62,284 bases of DNA, from contig CANEVH010000021.1 of assembly GCA_947442105.1 (NCBI GenBank), positions 1 to 62,284 of the forward strand. The letters are read 5' to 3'. A program made the translations under genes and the position numbers. The notes beneath the pieces are model-generated. The model saw only the letters and a program-made list of their open reading frames with translations, searched no databases and was not told the origin of the DNA. The DNA is from Comamonadaceae bacterium (GTDB lineage: Bacteria > Pseudomonadota > Gammaproteobacteria > Burkholderiales > Burkholderiaceae_C). Below, piece by piece: positions 33,835 through 45,346 of the stretch. Within the stretch, counting starts at the first letter, position 1. Each line of letters opens with the position of its first letter.

Positions 33835-35886
33835 TTACTTATTGAGCCAAACGAAATACGTCATGAGCACAAAAATCCCCAAAATCATGGCCAGGGCGTA
33901 GTGGTACAGGTAGCCAGACTGGGCTTGGCGCACGCGGGCTGAAATCCAGCCCACCAGCTTCCACGAGCCATTGACCAAGAAGCCGTCAATCAGCATGCGG
34001 TCGCCGCCCTTCCACAGGCCAGTGCCCAGCAAGCGTGCGCCGCGCGCCAAGATGTTTTCGTTGATCCAGTCCAAGAAATACTTGTTTTCCAGCAGAACGA
34101 CGAGGGGGCGCAGCACGCGGGCCAAGGCCGCAGGCACAGCCGGATTGACCAGGTACATATACCAAGCCGTCACCACCCCACCCAGGGCCAGCCAAAACGG
34201 CGCCGAGCTGAGCGCATGTACCGCCATCGCCACAGGCCCGTGGAAGGCTTCGCCCAGTTCTTGCATTACCGGGTGCTTATCCGCGTTGACCAAGATGGCG
34301 TCTTTGAAGAACTCGCCAAACAGCATGGGCTCAATGGTCATGAAACCAATCACCACCGAAGGAATCGCCAGCAGCACCAGCGGCACCCATACCACCCAAG
34401 GAGACTCGTGCGGCACATGGTGTTCCTCGTGGTGACCGTGTGCGTCATGGTGTGCGTCATGGTGTGCACCGTGGTCGGAATCGTGGTGTGCGTCCGGGTT
34501 TTGGTCGTAGCGCTCTTTGCCGTGGAAGACCAAGAAATACATGCGGAAAGAGTAGAAAGCCGTGACAAACACCCCGGCCAGCACCGCAAAGTGCGCAAAC
34601 CCGGCGGCAGGCAGATGGCTCTCCGCCACGGCCTCGATGATGCTGTCCTTGGAATAAAAGCCGGAGAAGAACGGCGTACCAATCAGCGCCAAAGACCCGA
34701 GCAAGGACGTAATCCAGGTAATCGGCATGTACTTGCGCACGCCGCCCATCCAGCGGATGTCCTGGTTGTGGTGCATGCCCATGATGACGGAGCCCGCGCC
34801 CAAAAACAGCAAGGCCTTGAAAAACGCATGCGTCATCAGGTGGAACACCGCCACTGAGTAGGCCGAGGCACCCAGCGCCACCGTCATGTACCCAAGCTGC
34901 GAGAGCGTGGAATACGCTACCACGCGCTTGATGTCGTTCTGGATGATGCCCAAAAAGCCCATGAACAAGGCGGTAATCGCGCCAATCACCAAGATGAAGT
35001 TCAGCGCCGTATCCGACAACTCAAACAGGGGCGACATGCGCGCCACCATGAAGATGCCGGCCGTGACCATGGTGGCGGCGTGAATCAGGGCGGAAATCGG
35101 GGTCGGGCCTTCCATAGAGTCGGGCAGCCAGACGTGCAGCGGAAACTGGGCCGATTTGCCCATGGCGCCAATGAACAGGCAAATGCAGATCACGGTGACC
35201 AGCATCCAATCGGTGCCTGGCAACACCAGCGCGGTCAGTTCGGACGCTTTGCCAAACACCTCCGTGTAGTTCAAGGTGCCGGTATAAGCCGCCAACAGGC
35301 CAATGCCCAATATGAAACCAAAGTCGCCCACGCGGTTGACCAAGAAGGCCTTCATATTGGCAAAAATGGCGCTGGGCTTATTAAACCAAAAGCCGATCAG
35401 CAGATACGACACCAGGCCAACGGCCTCCCAGCCAAAGAACAGTTGGAGCATGTTGTTGCTCATCACCAGCATCAACATGGCAAAGGTAAACAGCGAGATA
35501 TAAGCGAAGAATCGGTTGTAGCCCTCGTCCTCGTCCATGTAGCCGATGGTGTACAGGTGCACCATAAGCGAGACAAAGGTCACCACGCACATCATCATCG
35601 CAGTCAGGCCATCGACCATGAAGCCGATTTCCATCTTCAAGCCGCCCACCACCATCCAGGTGTAGAGCGTCTCGTTCAGGCGGGCGCCGTCTTGCAGCAC
35701 GCTTTGCAGTGTCAAGGCTGAAAGTACAAATGCGAGAAGCACGCCACCAATGGTCAACGAGTGCGAGACTTTGCGCCCTATCCAGTTGCCGCCAAATTGC
35801 GTGCCAAAAATACCAGCCAACACCGCGCCCACCAAGGGCGCCATGGGCACTACAAGCAGCGTGGCTGCACTGAGGGTTTGACTCAT
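33835..35886 (-). CDS. nuoL: NADH-quinone oxidoreductase subunit L
   Basis: Distal antiporter-like subunit of complex I with the long lateral helix, 683 aa. Recognisable are WEAVGLVSYLLIGFW, MGKSAQFPLHVWLPDSMEGPTPISALIHAATMV and KRVVAYSTLSQLGYMTVALG. A loop near the C-terminal third (about nt 34395-34500) is unusually rich in histidine (about thirteen His in thirty residues) and acidic residues. The ATG at 35884-35886 is chosen; an upstream extension to 35973 would overlap nuoK. Seven bases after the nuoK stop. Confidence 0.94.
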   Translation of the reverse strand: MSQTLSAATLLVVPMAPLVGAVLAGIFGTQFGGNWIGRKVSHSLTIGGVLLAFVLSALTLQSVLQDGARLNETLYTWMVVGGLKMEIGFMVDGLTAMMMCVVTFVSLMVHLYTIGYMDEDEGYNRFFAYISLFTFAMLMLVMSNNMLQLFFGWEAVGLVSYLLIGFWFNKPSAIFANMKAFLVNRVGDFGFILGIGLLAAYTGTLNYTEVFGKASELTALVLPGTDWMLVTVICICLFIGAMGKSAQFPLHVWLPDSMEGPTPISALIHAATMVTAGIFMVARMSPLFELSDTALNFILVIGAITALFMGFLGIIQNDIKRVVAYSTLSQLGYMTVALGASAYSVAVFHLMTHAFFKALLFLGAGSVIMGMHHNQDIRWMGGVRKYMPITWITSLLGSLALIGTPFFSGFYSKDSIIEAVAESHLPAAGFAHFAVLAGVFVTAFYSFRMYFLVFHGKERYDQNPDAHHDSDHGAHHDAHHDAHGHHEEHHVPHESPWVVWVPLVLLAIPSVVIGFMTIEPMLFGEFFKDAILVNADKHPVMQELGEAFHGPVAMAVHALSSAPFWLALGGVVTAWYMYLVNPAVPAALARVLRPLVVLLENKYFLDWINENILARGARLLGTGLWKGGDRMLIDGFLVNGSWKLVGWISARVRQAQSGYLYHYALAMILGIFVLMTYFVWLNK

Positions 35887-35893
35887 CTTGTTT

Positions 35894-36202
35894 TCAACCC
35901 TTGAGCGTATTGAGTTCGTCCACGCTGATGCTGGACTTGCTGCGGAACAAAAGCACCAGAATCGCCAGACCAATGGCCGACTCGGCAGCAGCCACCGTCA
36001 GAATGAAAAACACGAAAACCTGGCCGTGCATGTCGTTGAGGTAGTGCGAGAAGGCGACAAAATTGGTGTTGACCGCCAAAAGCATCAGCTCAATGGCCAT
36101 CAGCAGCACAATCAGATTGCGCCGATTCAGGAAAATACCGACCACCGAGAGCGCAAACAACATGGCGCCCAGCGAGAGAAAATGTCCAAGGGTCAGTGTC
36201 AT
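35894..36202 (-). CDS. nuoK: NADH-quinone oxidoreductase subunit K
   Basis: Small three-span membrane subunit (102 aa) at the heel of complex I. The conserved membrane glutamates are in [12 protein letters not shown] and [17 protein letters not shown], which link the quinone site to the proton pumps. Its start overlaps the nuoJ stop by four bases. Length matches the family. Confidence 0.95.
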   Translation of the reverse strand: MTLTLGHFLSLGAMLFALSVVGIFLNRRNLIVLLMAIELMLLAVNTNFVAFSHYLNDMHGQVFVFFILTVAAAESAIGLAILVLLFRSKSSISVDELNTLKG

Positions 36203-36858
36203 GCTTTTTTCTCCGTCTGCGCAGCGTCTTCCACCACCGGTGCGGGTGCAACCTGGCTTGCGGACATTTTGAGTACCGTCATACGGTCTGCGGCCTTGAC
36301 GCGCACTTGGTCGCCAGGGCTCACATACTTGCTGTCTTTGCGCGCACGCAGTGTCAGCGCTATGGCTGCAATCATGGCGACCAGCAAAATCGCGGCGGCA
36401 ATTTCCAGCGGGTACAGGTACTCGGTGTAAATCAACTTGCCCAGTTGCTGGGTGTTGGACAGGCCACCGGGCACGTCCGGCGCAGCGCTCGGGTCGTCAA
36501 TAACGCGAAAGCCGCCCATCAAGACCGCCGCCATTTCCAAGGCAATCACCACCCCAACGGCAGCAGCCAGTGGGAAGTGGTTCCAAAACCCGACCCGCAG
36601 GTTTTCCACGTTGATGTCCATCATCATCACTACGAACAAGAACAGCACCATCACCGCGCCCACGTACACCAGCACCAGGGTGATGGACAAGAACTCCGCC
36701 TTGAGCAGCATCCAGACCATGGAGGCCTGGAAAAACGTCAGTACGAGGTATAGCGCGGCGTGCACCGGGTTGCGCGCGGTAATGACGCGAAAGGCGGCGA
36801 ACAGCAAAACCGCCGAGAAAACGTAAAACAGACCGGTTGTGACACTCATATTCAACAT
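36199..36858 (-). CDS. nuoJ: NADH-quinone oxidoreductase subunit J
   Basis: Five-span membrane subunit of complex I, 219 aa, with the pi-bulge helix region [19 protein letters not shown] and an N-terminal [20 protein letters not shown]. The cytoplasmic C-terminus ends in an Ala/Val/Pro-rich tail ([17 protein letters not shown]) that is longer than in E. coli. It overlaps nuoK by four bases and follows nuoI after 15 bp. Confidence 0.94.
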   Translation of the reverse strand: MLNMSVTTGLFYVFSAVLLFAAFRVITARNPVHAALYLVLTFFQASMVWMLLKAEFLSITLVLVYVGAVMVLFLFVVMMMDINVENLRVGFWNHFPLAAAVGVVIALEMAAVLMGGFRVIDDPSAAPDVPGGLSNTQQLGKLIYTEYLYPLEIAAAILLVAMIAAIALTLRARKDSKYVSPGDQVRVKAADRMTVLKMSASQVAPAPVVEDAAQTEKKA

Positions 36859-36873
36859 CTTTCGTGCGACCGA

Positions 36874-37395
36874 TCAGCGGTACTTGGAATCGGCCTGCTT
36901 GGCGGCTGCGATTTCGGTCTCGTAGCGGTCGCCCACGGCCAGCAGCATGTCTTTGGTGAAATACAGGTCACCGCGCTTTTCGCCGTGGTATTCCAGAATA
37001 TGCGTTTCCACAATCGAGTCCACCGGGCAGCTTTCTTCACAAAAGCCGCAAAAAATGCACTTGGTCAGGTCAATGTCATAGCGGGTGGTGCGGCGCGAAC
37101 CGTCGTCGCGCACATCCGACTCAATCGTGATCGCCATGGCCGGGCACACGGCTTCGCACAGCTTGCAGGCAATGCAGCGCTCTTCGCCGTTTTCATAGCG
37201 GCGTAGCGCGTGCAAGCCACGAAAGCGCGGCGAGAGCGGTGTTTTTTCTTCCGGAAATTGCACCGTGAACTTGGGGCGGAACGCATACCGCATCGTCAGG
37301 GCCAGGCCCTTGAGCAACTCCACCAGCAAAAAGCTGTAGAGAAAATCCCGCAGCGAAAACGCCGGCGGCTTGTACGCCACATTGTGTGAAGCCAT
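36874..37395 (-). CDS. nuoI: NADH-quinone oxidoreductase subunit I
   Basis: Peripheral-arm subunit carrying two [4Fe-4S] clusters (N6a, N6b) that pass electrons to NuoB. The ligands are C74, C77, C80, C84 ([11 protein letters not shown]) and C113, C116, C119, C123 ([11 protein letters not shown]), each set followed by the expected proline. 173 aa, with an amphipathic N-terminus that anchors it to NuoH. Nine bases after nuoH. Confidence 0.96.
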   Translation of the reverse strand: MASHNVAYKPPAFSLRDFLYSFLLVELLKGLALTMRYAFRPKFTVQFPEEKTPLSPRFRGLHALRRYENGEERCIACKLCEAVCPAMAITIESDVRDDGSRRTTRYDIDLTKCIFCGFCEESCPVDSIVETHILEYHGEKRGDLYFTKDMLLAVGDRYETEIAAAKQADSKYR

Positions 37396-37404
37396 GTCGG
37401 TCTC

Positions 37405-38481
37405 TTACTTCCAGATATTCAGAGGCGTCTGCATCCAGACCCCCACAACCACCAGCCACACCAAGGTGACCGGGATAAATACTTTCCAGCCCAAACGCAT
37501 GATTTGGTCGTAGCGAAAGCGGGGGAAAGTGGCGCGCACCCAGATAAAGAAGCTAACCACCATGCAGGTTTTGAGGCCGAGCCAGATGCCGCCGGGAATC
37601 CAGTCCAGAGCCGCAAGCGGTGATAGCCAGCCGCCCAGGAACATGATGGCGGCCAAGATGGACACCAGCCACATATTCGCGTACTCAGCCAAGTAAAACA
37701 TGGCGTAGGACATGCCGGAATACTCCACCATATGCCCGGCCACGATCTCGGCCTCGCCCTCGACCACGTCAAACGGATGGCGATTCGTCTCGGCCATGCC
37801 GGAGATGACATAGACCACAAAAATCGGCAGCAGCGGCAGCCAGTTCCAAGACAACACGCCCACGCCCTGGGACGCAAACGTCCCCTTGGCCTGCGCCATG
37901 ACGATGTCGGTCATGTTCATGCTGCCGGTAATCATGAGCACGATCACCAAGCAAAAGCCCATGGCAATTTCGTAGCTGACCATCTGGGCAGAGGCGCGTA
38001 GCGCGCCCAAAAATGCGTACTTGGAGTTCGACGCCCAACCGGCAATCACCACGCCATAGACTTCCATGGACGTGATAGCCATCACAAACAACAAGCCCGC
38101 GTTGACATTAGCCAAAGCCACATCAGGGCCAAAAGGCACCACCGCCCAAGCGGCCAGTGCGGGCATGATGGTCAAAATCGGGCCGATAAAAAACAGGCCT
38201 TTGTTGGCCGCAGCGGGCACCAAAATCTCTTTGGTGAGCAGCTTGAGTGCATCGGCAATCGGCTGCAACAAGCCCCAGGGACCGACCCGGTTAGGCCCCA
38301 GGCGCACTTGCATCCAACCCAAAAACTTGCGCTCCCACAGCGTCAGGTAAGCCACCGCGCCCAAAAGCGGCAGCAACACCACCACAATTTTGAGCAAGGT
38401 CCACAGCACCGGCCAAGCCACCACCGTCCACCAGGACTGCGAGGACAAGTGCAAGCCGCCATTAAAGAGCGCGTCGATCAT
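37405..38481 (-). CDS. nuoH: NADH-quinone oxidoreductase subunit H
   Basis: Membrane subunit that forms the quinone chamber with NuoB and NuoD; 358 aa with eight predicted spans. Conserved loops include [25 protein letters not shown], the quinone-site [24 protein letters not shown] and [23 protein letters not shown] at 38479-38481 overlaps the nuoG stop by four bases; an upstream ATG at 38592 would lie inside nuoG and is rejected. Confidence 0.95.
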   Translation of the reverse strand: MIDALFNGGLHLSSQSWWTVVAWPVLWTLLKIVVVLLPLLGAVAYLTLWERKFLGWMQVRLGPNRVGPWGLLQPIADALKLLTKEILVPAAANKGLFFIGPILTIMPALAAWAVVPFGPDVALANVNAGLLFVMAITSMEVYGVVIAGWASNSKYAFLGALRASAQMVSYEIAMGFCLVIVLMITGSMNMTDIVMAQAKGTFASQGVGVLSWNWLPLLPIFVVYVISGMAETNRHPFDVVEGEAEIVAGHMVEYSGMSYAMFYLAEYANMWLVSILAAIMFLGGWLSPLAALDWIPGGIWLGLKTCMVVSFFIWVRATFPRFRYDQIMRLGWKVFIPVTLVWLVVVGVWMQTPLNIWK

Positions 38482-40613
38482 GCCAATACTCCTTGCGCCA
38501 CTGCGTCGCTCGCAAACCTCGCATCTGCAGTCATTTGCAAAGAAGTGGCTCGCCGCACCAGGGAATCGAGCTGGTAAATACGCGCAACGCACGGCTCAGT
38601 GCCGTTGAAAGGCCCGGCAAACGGCGCGCTGCAAGCATTGCTCAAACGCGCTTGCGGCACAAACTCCGGCGTCGCCCCACCAAAAATCTCTGCCAGCACG
38701 TCTTGCGAGGACTCGAAGTCAAAGCCTTCGACCTTCATCATATTGCCCAAGACCCGCAGCACTTTCCAAGCCGGACGCGCGTCGCCCAGCGGCTTGACCA
38801 CCGCGTGGAAACTTTGCACGCGCCCTTCGGCGTTAACAAAAGTTCCCGAAGTCTCGCTAAACGGTGCAATTGGCAAGAGCACGTCAGCGCAGCCCCTATT
38901 GGCCTTGAAGGGGCTCAGGCTGACCACCATTTCTGCTTTCGCCAGCGTGGCCACGGCTTGGGCGCCAGGGGCGCTGTCAAATTCGGGTTCGTTGTTGAGC
39001 AAGAGCACCGCTTTGAGCGCGCCACCCAGCATCTGCCCTGCGTGCAAGCCGCCAACGCCGGGTGTGGCGTGGACGAACTGGGCGCCAACGGTGTTTGCCG
39101 CTTCCGTCAAGTAACCGACCGAGGCGCCGGTGTGTTGCGCAATCCAATTAGCAACAGCCAGCAGCGCCGAGGCCTGGCTGTGGTGCGCCGCCGCGTTGCC
39201 CAGCAGCACCGCTTTGCGCTCGCCACCCAGCAGAGATTTGGCAATCGCCATCGCCTGGGGAGTTGCTGCCTGCGCGTAGGGCGAAGGCAGTTGCGACAGT
39301 TCAGCAACAGCGCTGGCTATGCTTTGCAAGTCGGTCAGCCAATCTGCGGGCACAGAAATTATTGGGTTGGCCACAGGCATGGCCCAGTCGCTGGCGCTCG
39401 CACCCAGCACGCTGAGCGCGCCGCCCGCCTTGACGGCCTGGCGAATGCGTTGGGCAAACAGGGGGTGGTCTTTGCGCAAGTTCGAGCCCACCACCAGCAC
39501 GCGCTGCAAAGTGGTCAAGGAGGCAATCGGTGCGCCCAGGTAACGCACGCCGTCAGTCACCGTGAAATCGGCGTTGCGCAGGCGGTAATCAATGTTTTCG
39601 CTGCCCATGCCACGAACCAACTGACCCGCAAGGTGCAACTCTTCAAGCGTGCTGTGCGGGCTGACCAAGGCGCCAATGGAAGCGGCGCCATGGTTGCTCT
39701 TGATTTGCTTAAGGCCATTGGCCACGTACTCTAGGGCGGTTTGCCAGTCCACATCGACCCATTTGCCGCCATGTTTGATCATGGGCGAGGTCAGCCGCTC
39801 GGGCGAATTCAGCGCCTCATAGGAAAAACGGTCGCGGTCGGCAATCCAACATTCGTTGACTGCCTCATTCTCCAGAGGCACCACGCGCATAACCTGCTGG
39901 TTTTTCACCTGGACGATGAGGTTGGCACCGGTCGAATCGTGTGGGCTGATGGACTTGCGGCGGGACAGTTCCCAGGTGCGGGCGCTGTAGCGGAAAGGCT
40001 TGCTGGTGAGCGCGCCGACCGGACAAATGTCGATCATGTTGCCCGAGAGCTCGGAGTCAATCGTCTGGCCGAGAAAAGTCTCGATTTCGGAGTGCTCGCC
40101 CCGGTTGGACATGCCCAACTCCATGACGCCGGCCACTTCCTGGCCAAAGCGCACGCAGCGGGTGCAATGGATGCAGCGGCTCATTTCCTGCATGCTGATC
40201 AGCGGGCCCACGTCTTTGACCGCGACCACGCGCTTTTCTTCGGCGTAGCGCGAGTTAGACCCGCCATAGCCCACAGCCAGGTCTTGCAACTGGCATTCGC
40301 CGCCCTGGTCGCAAATCGGGCAGTCCAGCGGGTGGTTAATGAGCAAGAACTCCATCACCGACTGTTGCGCCTTGATGGCCTTTTCGGTCTTGGTGCGCAC
40401 CACCATGCCTTGGGTCACCGGCGTGGCGCAGGCGGGCATGGGCTTGGGGGCTTTCTCAATGTCCACCAGGCACATGCGGCAGTTGGCGGCAATGCTGAGC
40501 TTCTTGTGGTAGCAGAAATGGGGAATGTAGGTGCCCGCTTTCTCAGCCGCATGCATGACCATGCTGCCTTCCAGAATCTCTACCTTCTTGCCGTCGAGTT
40601 CGATTTCAACCAT
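38478..40613 (-). CDS. nuoG: NADH-quinone oxidoreductase subunit G
   Basis: Large iron-sulphur subunit of the peripheral arm, 711 aa. N-terminal [2Fe-2S] ligands are in [15 protein letters not shown], the His-Cys cluster in [18 protein letters not shown], and a [4Fe-4S] set in [14 protein letters not shown], followed by a molybdopterin-oxidoreductase-like domain with no cofactor role. ATG 40611-40613 ([17 protein letters not shown]) is the family start, 13 bp after nuoF; the open frame extends further upstream inside nuoF but that part is not homologous. Confidence 0.95.
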   Translation of the reverse strand: MVEIELDGKKVEILEGSMVMHAAEKAGTYIPHFCYHKKLSIAANCRMCLVDIEKAPKPMPACATPVTQGMVVRTKTEKAIKAQQSVMEFLLINHPLDCPICDQGGECQLQDLAVGYGGSNSRYAEEKRVVAVKDVGPLISMQEMSRCIHCTRCVRFGQEVAGVMELGMSNRGEHSEIETFLGQTIDSELSGNMIDICPVGALTSKPFRYSARTWELSRRKSISPHDSTGANLIVQVKNQQVMRVVPLENEAVNECWIADRDRFSYEALNSPERLTSPMIKHGGKWVDVDWQTALEYVANGLKQIKSNHGAASIGALVSPHSTLEELHLAGQLVRGMGSENIDYRLRNADFTVTDGVRYLGAPIASLTTLQRVLVVGSNLRKDHPLFAQRIRQAVKAGGALSVLGASASDWAMPVANPIISVPADWLTDLQSIASAVAELSQLPSPYAQAATPQAMAIAKSLLGGERKAVLLGNAAAHHSQASALLAVANWIAQHTGASVGYLTEAANTVGAQFVHATPGVGGLHAGQMLGGALKAVLLLNNEPEFDSAPGAQAVATLAKAEMVVSLSPFKANRGCADVLLPIAPFSETSGTFVNAEGRVQSFHAVVKPLGDARPAWKVLRVLGNMMKVEGFDFESSQDVLAEIFGGATPEFVPQARLSNACSAPFAGPFNGTEPCVARIYQLDSLVRRATSLQMTADARFASDAVAQGVLA

Positions 40614-40626
40614 GGTGTGATGCCGA

Positions 40627-41979
40627 TCAAACGTAAGCGCCGACCATGCAGGTCTTGTGCTCCACGTGGTAAACAAATTCGTCGCGGAAGTGCTTGAGCA
40701 TGCCGCGCACCGGCATCGCCGCAGCATCACCCAGGGCGCAAATAGTGCGACCCATGATGTCGCCGGCCACGCTGTCGAGCATGTCGAGGTCGCTGGCGCG
40801 GCCTTGGCCGTTTTCAATGCGGTCCACCATGCGCCACAGCCAGCCCGTGCCTTCGCGGCAAGGCGTGCATTGGCCACAGGATTCGTGCGAATAAAAGTAA
40901 GACAGGCGTTGCAGCGCCTTGACCATGCAGCGCGAGTCGTCCATCACGATCACCGCGCCTGAACCCAGCATGGAGCCTGCCTTGGCAATCGAGTCGTAGT
41001 CCATGGTGATGTCCATCATCACGCTCGCAGGCAGCACGGGCGCCGACGATCCGCCAGGAATCACCGCCTTCAATTGGCGCCCGGTGCGCACACCGCCCGC
41101 TAGTTCGAGCAACTTGGAAAACGGCGTGCCCATGGGGATTTCATAGTTGCCTGGACGCTCCACGTCACCACTGACCGAGAAAATCTTGGTGCCGCCGTTG
41201 TTGGGCTTGCCGCAGGCCAGATAGGCCGCGCCGCCGTTGCGAATAATCCAGGGGACTGCCGCAAAGGTTTCGGTGTTGTTGATGGTGGTGGGCTTGCCGT
41301 ACAGACCGAAGCTGGCCGGAAACGGTGGCTTGAAGCGTGGTTGGCCTTTTTTGCCTTCGAGCGACTCCAGCAAGGCGGTTTCTTCACCGCAGATGTAGGC
41401 GCCAAAGCCGTGGCTGGCATGCAACTGGAAGTTGAAGCTGCTGCCCATGATGGCCTGGCCCAGGAAACCCGCAGCGCGCGCTTGCTCAAGCGCTTCTTCA
41501 AAGCGCTCGTAGGTCTGAAAAATCTCGCCGTGGATGTAGTTGTAACCCACGTTGATGCCCATGGCAAAAGCGGCGATCGCCATGCCTTCAATCACCGCGT
41601 GCGGGTTGAACTGCATGATGTCGCGGTCTTTGCACGTGCCCGGTTCGCCTTCGTCCGAATTGCAGACCAGGTATTTTTGGCCGGGGAACTGGCGCGGCAT
41701 GAAGCTCCACTTCAGCCCGGTCGGGAAACCAGCGCCACCGCGCCCACGCAACCCCGACTCCTTGACCGTGGCAATCACCTGGTCTTGCGTCAGGCCTTCG
41801 CCGCCGTCTTGGCCCAAAATTTTGCGCAAGGCAGCGTAGCCGCCACGCGCAACGTATTCATCCAAGCCCCAATTGGTGCCATTAAGGTCCGCCATGATTT
41901 GCGGCGCAATGTGGCGACCATGAAAAGACGACTCCAGGCCCGTGGCTTGGAATTGAGACAGCAGTTGGTGAACGTTCAC
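40627..41979 (-). CDS. nuoF: NADH-quinone oxidoreductase subunit F
   Basis: NADH- and FMN-binding subunit where electrons enter complex I, 450 aa. The FMN/NADH glycine-rich motif [10 protein letters not shown] is at residues 78-87, and the N3 [4Fe-4S] ligands are in [12 protein letters not shown] plus a later [11 protein letters not shown] cysteine. Length and order are standard. The start overlaps the nuoE stop by four bases. Confidence 0.96.
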   Translation of the reverse strand: MNVHQLLSQFQATGLESSFHGRHIAPQIMADLNGTNWGLDEYVARGGYAALRKILGQDGGEGLTQDQVIATVKESGLRGRGGAGFPTGLKWSFMPRQFPGQKYLVCNSDEGEPGTCKDRDIMQFNPHAVIEGMAIAAFAMGINVGYNYIHGEIFQTYERFEEALEQARAAGFLGQAIMGSSFNFQLHASHGFGAYICGEETALLESLEGKKGQPRFKPPFPASFGLYGKPTTINNTETFAAVPWIIRNGGAAYLACGKPNNGGTKIFSVSGDVERPGNYEIPMGTPFSKLLELAGGVRTGRQLKAVIPGGSSAPVLPASVMMDITMDYDSIAKAGSMLGSGAVIVMDDSRCMVKALQRLSYFYSHESCGQCTPCREGTGWLWRMVDRIENGQGRASDLDMLDSVAGDIMGRTICALGDAAAMPVRGMLKHFRDEFVYHVEHKTCMVGAYV

Positions 41980-42467
41980 AGAGCGCCCTCCGCTGCCTTC
42001 AGGCCGTCAACCAACTGATCCAATTTGTCATTGCTCATAAAGCTGCACATGGTGCGGTCGTTGACCAGCAGCACCGGCGCGTCGGCGCAAGCGCCCTGGC
42101 ATTCGCTGGGTTGCAAGGTGATCAGACCGTCGGGGGTTGTTTGACCCGCATGGATGCCAAGCTTGTGCTCCAGATGCACCAGGGCTTGCGCGCCACCGCG
42201 CAGTTGGCAGGGCAGATTGGTACAGACGTTCAGCTTGTATTTACCCAGCGGCTTTTGGTTGTACATGTTGTAAAAGGTGGTGACCTCGTGCACCGCCATG
42301 GGCGCCATGCCCAGATGCGAAGCAACTGCCTGCTCGCTCTCGGGGCTGACCCAGCCAAACTCCTGCTGCACGATGGCCAAACAGGCCATCACCGCAGACT
42401 GCTTTTGGTCCGCAGGAAACTTGGCAACTTCGCGGTCAAAGCGCGCTTTGGTGGCGTCCGAGATCAT
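41976..42467 (-). CDS. nuoE: NADH-quinone oxidoreductase subunit E
   Basis: Peripheral-arm subunit with a thioredoxin-like [2Fe-2S] cluster (N1a), 163 aa. Ligands are C82 and C87 (CTNLPC) and C123 and C127 (CQGAC). It pairs with NuoF. Start overlaps the nuoD stop by four bases and its own stop overlaps nuoF, so D, E and F are translationally coupled. Confidence 0.96.
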   Translation of the reverse strand: MISDATKARFDREVAKFPADQKQSAVMACLAIVQQEFGWVSPESEQAVASHLGMAPMAVHEVTTFYNMYNQKPLGKYKLNVCTNLPCQLRGGAQALVHLEHKLGIHAGQTTPDGLITLQPSECQGACADAPVLLVNDRTMCSFMSNDKLDQLVDGLKAAEGAL

Positions 42468-43717
42468 CGGTCAATCTCTCCAAAAACAATGTCCATGGTG
42501 CCAATGATGGACACCGCGTCGGCAATCATGTGGCCCTTGGCCATCTCATTGAGGCCAGCCAAATGGGCAAAGCCCGGTGGACGAATCTTGAGGCGATAGG
42601 GCTTATTGGCGCCGTCGCTGACGATGTAAATGCCAAACTCCCCTTTGGGATGCTCCACCGCCGCATAGGCCTCGCCCTCGGGCACGTGAAAGCCTTCAGT
42701 AAACAGCTTGAAGTGGTGAATCAAGCCTTCCATATTGTTTTTCATTTCCTCGCGCGAAGGCGCCGCCACTTTGTGGTTGTCGGTAATCACCGGGCCGGGG
42801 TTGGCTTGCAACCATTGCACGCACTGCGCAATGATGTGGTTGGACTGCTTCATCTCTTCCATGCGCACCAGGTAGCGGTCGTACACATCGCCGGTTTTGC
42901 CCACAGGAATGTCGAAGTCCAACTGCGAATACACGTCATAGGGCTGCTTTTTGCGCAAGTCCCAGGCAATGCCCGAGCCGCGCAGCATGGGGCCGGTAAA
43001 GCCCATATTGAGCGCGCGCTCTGGCGTGACGATGCCGATGTTGACGGTGCGCTGCTTCCAGATGCGGTTGTCGGTCAGCAGCGTGTGGTATTCCTCCAAG
43101 CACTTCGGAAAGCGCTGGGTGAAGTCCGCAATAAAGTCGAGCAGCGAGCCTTGGCGGTTCTTGTTGAGTTCTGCCACGCCCTTGGCATTGCGCACGCGGC
43201 TGGACTTGAACTGGGGCATGGTGTCCGGCAGATCGCGGTACACGCCGCCCGGCCGGAAGTAGGCCGCGTGCATGCGTGCGCCGCTGGCGGCCTCGTACAT
43301 GTCAAACAAAGCCTCACGCTCGCGAAACGTGTAGATCAGGATGGTGGAGCTGCCGCAGTCATTACCGTGCGAACCCAGCCACATCAGGTGGTTGAGCAAG
43401 CGCGTGATCTCCGCGTACATCACACGGATGTACTGGGCGCGGATCGGCACTTCAATGCCCAACAGCTTCTCAATGGCCAAGCAATAAGCGTGCTCGTTGC
43501 ACATCATGGACACGTAATCAAGCCGGTCCATATAGGGCAAGGCCTGCATATAGGTCTTGGTCTCAGCGAGCTTTTCTGTTGCGCGGTGCAGCAGCCCGAT
43601 GTGCGGATCGGCACGCTGGATCACTTCGCCATCAAGCTCCAACACCAGGCGCAGCACGCCGTGCGCCGCCGGATGCTGCGGTCCAAAGTTCAGGGTGTAA
43701 TTCTTGATTTCAGCCAT
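42464..43717 (-). CDS. nuoD: NADH-quinone oxidoreductase subunit D
   Basis: 49-kDa-type subunit that forms the quinone-reduction site with NuoB, 417 aa. The N-terminal [14 protein letters not shown] (residues 11-24) contains the conserved quinone-site histidine, and [19 protein letters not shown] and the C-terminal [18 protein letters not shown] are diagnostic. NuoC and NuoD are separate genes here, unlike the NuoCD fusion of E. coli; this is normal for betaproteobacteria. Confidence 0.96.
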   Translation of the reverse strand: MAEIKNYTLNFGPQHPAAHGVLRLVLELDGEVIQRADPHIGLLHRATEKLAETKTYMQALPYMDRLDYVSMMCNEHAYCLAIEKLLGIEVPIRAQYIRVMYAEITRLLNHLMWLGSHGNDCGSSTILIYTFREREALFDMYEAASGARMHAAYFRPGGVYRDLPDTMPQFKSSRVRNAKGVAELNKNRQGSLLDFIADFTQRFPKCLEEYHTLLTDNRIWKQRTVNIGIVTPERALNMGFTGPMLRGSGIAWDLRKKQPYDVYSQLDFDIPVGKTGDVYDRYLVRMEEMKQSNHIIAQCVQWLQANPGPVITDNHKVAAPSREEMKNNMEGLIHHFKLFTEGFHVPEGEAYAAVEHPKGEFGIYIVSDGANKPYRLKIRPPGFAHLAGLNEMAKGHMIADAVSIIGTMDIVFGEIDR

Positions 43718-43728
43718 GCAAACTGTGC

Positions 43729-44337
43729 CTAATGCAGGCCTCCGTATTTGTCTTCCCGGATGATGCGCGGGGTAATTTCGCGGGTCTCTATCGTCACCGG
43801 CTGGTAGACCACGCGCGCCTGCTCGGCGTCGTAGCGCATTTCCACATGGCCGGTGGTCGGAAAATCTTTGCGAAACGGGTGGCCAATAAAGCCGTAGTCG
43901 GTCAAGATGCGGCGCAGGTCGTCGTGGCCTTCAAACACTACGCCAAAGAGGTCAAACGCCTCACGCTCGAACCAATTGGCAGCATTCCAGATGTCATTGA
44001 TCGAATCCACCATGGGCATGTCATCGTCTGGCGCAAACACCTTGAGCCGCACGCGCTGGTTCAGGCTCACAGATAGCAAATGCACCACCACGCAGTAGCG
44101 CGGCCCCTGCGCCACGGCGTTGCCGTACTCGGAATAGTCCACGGCGCACAGGTCGATCATTTGCTCGAACTGGCAACCCGCCGCGTCGCGCAACACAAGC
44201 GCAGCGGCGTGGTAGTCCGCAGCAGCCACCTGTACTGTCACCTCGCCCAGGTGGATGTAGGTACTTTTTAATCTATCCCCCAGCGCGCCTGATATGGCGG
44301 CCTGAGTGTCCTCAGGACGAACAGAAAACTCGGTCAT
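43729..44337 (-). CDS. nuoC: NADH-quinone oxidoreductase subunit C
   Basis: 30-kDa-type structural subunit of the peripheral arm, 202 aa, without cofactors. Diagnostic segments are [44 protein letters not shown], the hallmark of the family. It lies six bases after nuoB and 11 bases before nuoD. No oddities seen. Confidence 0.95.
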   Translation of the reverse strand: MTEFSVRPEDTQAAISGALGDRLKSTYIHLGEVTVQVAAADYHAAALVLRDAAGCQFEQMIDLCAVDYSEYGNAVAQGPRYCVVVHLLSVSLNQRVRLKVFAPDDDMPMVDSINDIWNAANWFEREAFDLFGVVFEGHDDLRRILTDYGFIGHPFRKDFPTTGHVEMRYDAEQARVVYQPVTIETREITPRIIREDKYGGLH

Positions 44338-44343
44338 GGATAG

Positions 44344-44823
44344 TCAGGCCCGTGCAATGGTTTCGGTGCGGCGGATTTTTTGCTGCAGCTGCAAAATGCC
44401 GTAAATCAGCGCTTCGGCGGTCGGCGGGCAACCGGGAACGTACACATCTACCGGAACAATGCGGTCGCAGCCCCGCACCACGGAATAGCTGTAGTGGTAG
44501 TAACCACCGCCATTGGCGCAGGAGCCCATGCTGAGCACCCAGCGCGGCTCGGACATCTGGTCGTAGACCTTGCGCAATGCAGGCGCCATTTTGTTGCACA
44601 GGGTGCCCGCCACAATCATCAGGTCTGACTGGCGGGGGCTGGCGCGAAACACCTCGGAGCCAAAGCGGCTCAGGTCGTAGCGGGCCATAGCCGCATGCAT
44701 CATTTCTACCGCGCAGCACGCCAGACCAAAGGTCATGGGCCAAATGGAGCCGGTTTTGGCCCAGTTCGACACCGAGTCGTAACTCGTCGTGACAAACCCT
44801 TCTTTGAGAACGCCTTCAATCAT
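44344..44823 (-). CDS. nuoB: NADH-quinone oxidoreductase subunit B
   Basis: PSST-type subunit that holds the terminal [4Fe-4S] cluster N2 and hands electrons to quinone. 159 aa; ligands are the tandem C36-C37 (ACCAVEMM), C102 (MGSCANGGG) and C132 ([11 protein letters not shown]). It sits four bases after nuoA. Confidence 0.96.
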   Translation of the reverse strand: MIEGVLKEGFVTTSYDSVSNWAKTGSIWPMTFGLACCAVEMMHAAMARYDLSRFGSEVFRASPRQSDLMIVAGTLCNKMAPALRKVYDQMSEPRWVLSMGSCANGGGYYHYSYSVVRGCDRIVPVDVYVPGCPPTAEALIYGILQLQQKIRRTETIARA

Positions 44824-44827
44824 TCAT

Positions 44828-45187
44828 CTACTCCCAATCCAAGGCACCTTTTTTCCACTCGTAGGCAAAACCCACGACCAGAATGGCCAGAAAAACCATC
44901 ACCGACCAGAAGCCAGTGGGGCCAATTTCCTTGAGCGACACCGCCCAAGGAAACAAAAACGCAATTTCCAGGTCGAACAAAATGAACAGAATGGCCACCA
45001 GGTAGTAGCGCACATCGAACTTCATGCGGGCGTCTTCGAACGCCTCAAAGCCGCATTCGTAGGGTGAATTTTTCGCCGCATCAGGGCGATTGGGCCCCAG
45101 GACATAGCCCAAGACCTGCGGAACAATGCCGACTCCTACGCCGACCAGAATGAACAACAAGACGGGAAGGTATTGGTCGATGTGCAT
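44828..45187 (-). CDS. nuoA: NADH-quinone oxidoreductase subunit A
   Basis: Three-span membrane subunit of complex I at the junction with the peripheral arm; 119 aa. The conserved loop [23 protein letters not shown] with its cysteine and glutamates is intact. ATG 45185-45187 ([11 protein letters not shown]) is used; an upstream ATG at 45244 would extend into non-homologous sequence. It heads the operon and lies 74 bp downstream of tRNA-Leu, with which it may be cotranscribed. Confidence 0.95.
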   Translation of the reverse strand: MHIDQYLPVLLFILVGVGVGIVPQVLGYVLGPNRPDAAKNSPYECGFEAFEDARMKFDVRYYLVAILFILFDLEIAFLFPWAVSLKEIGPTGFWSVMVFLAILVVGFAYEWKKGALDWE

Positions 45188-45261
45188 CGCTAAATTCTGG
45201 TCGCCGTGGATTGCGCAAGCCCGGCAGAGCCAGGAAGGACGCAACTTTTGAACTATTGATT

Positions 45262-45346
45262 TGGTGCCGTCGGCGAGACTCGAACTCGCAAAGCTTTCGC
45301 CACTACCACCTCAAGATAGCGTGTCTACCAATTTCACCACGACGGC
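45262..45346 (-). tRNA. tRNA-Leu (anticodon GAG)
   Basis: 85-nt class II tRNA on the minus strand: acceptor GCCGTCG pairs with CGACGGC, D-arm GTGAAATTGGTAGACAC, anticodon stem CTATC/GGTAG around the loop TTGAGGT (anticodon GAG), a short variable arm, T-arm with GTTCGAGTC, and an encoded CCA end (45262-45264). Located just upstream of nuoA, the same setting as in many Burkholderiales. Confidence 0.96.

Noticed and set aside
33121..33942. A 273-codon plus-strand frame rich in His and Gln over nuoM
   Set aside because: Typical antisense artefact of membrane-protein genes (hydrophobic codons read backwards); NuoM is intact on the other strand.
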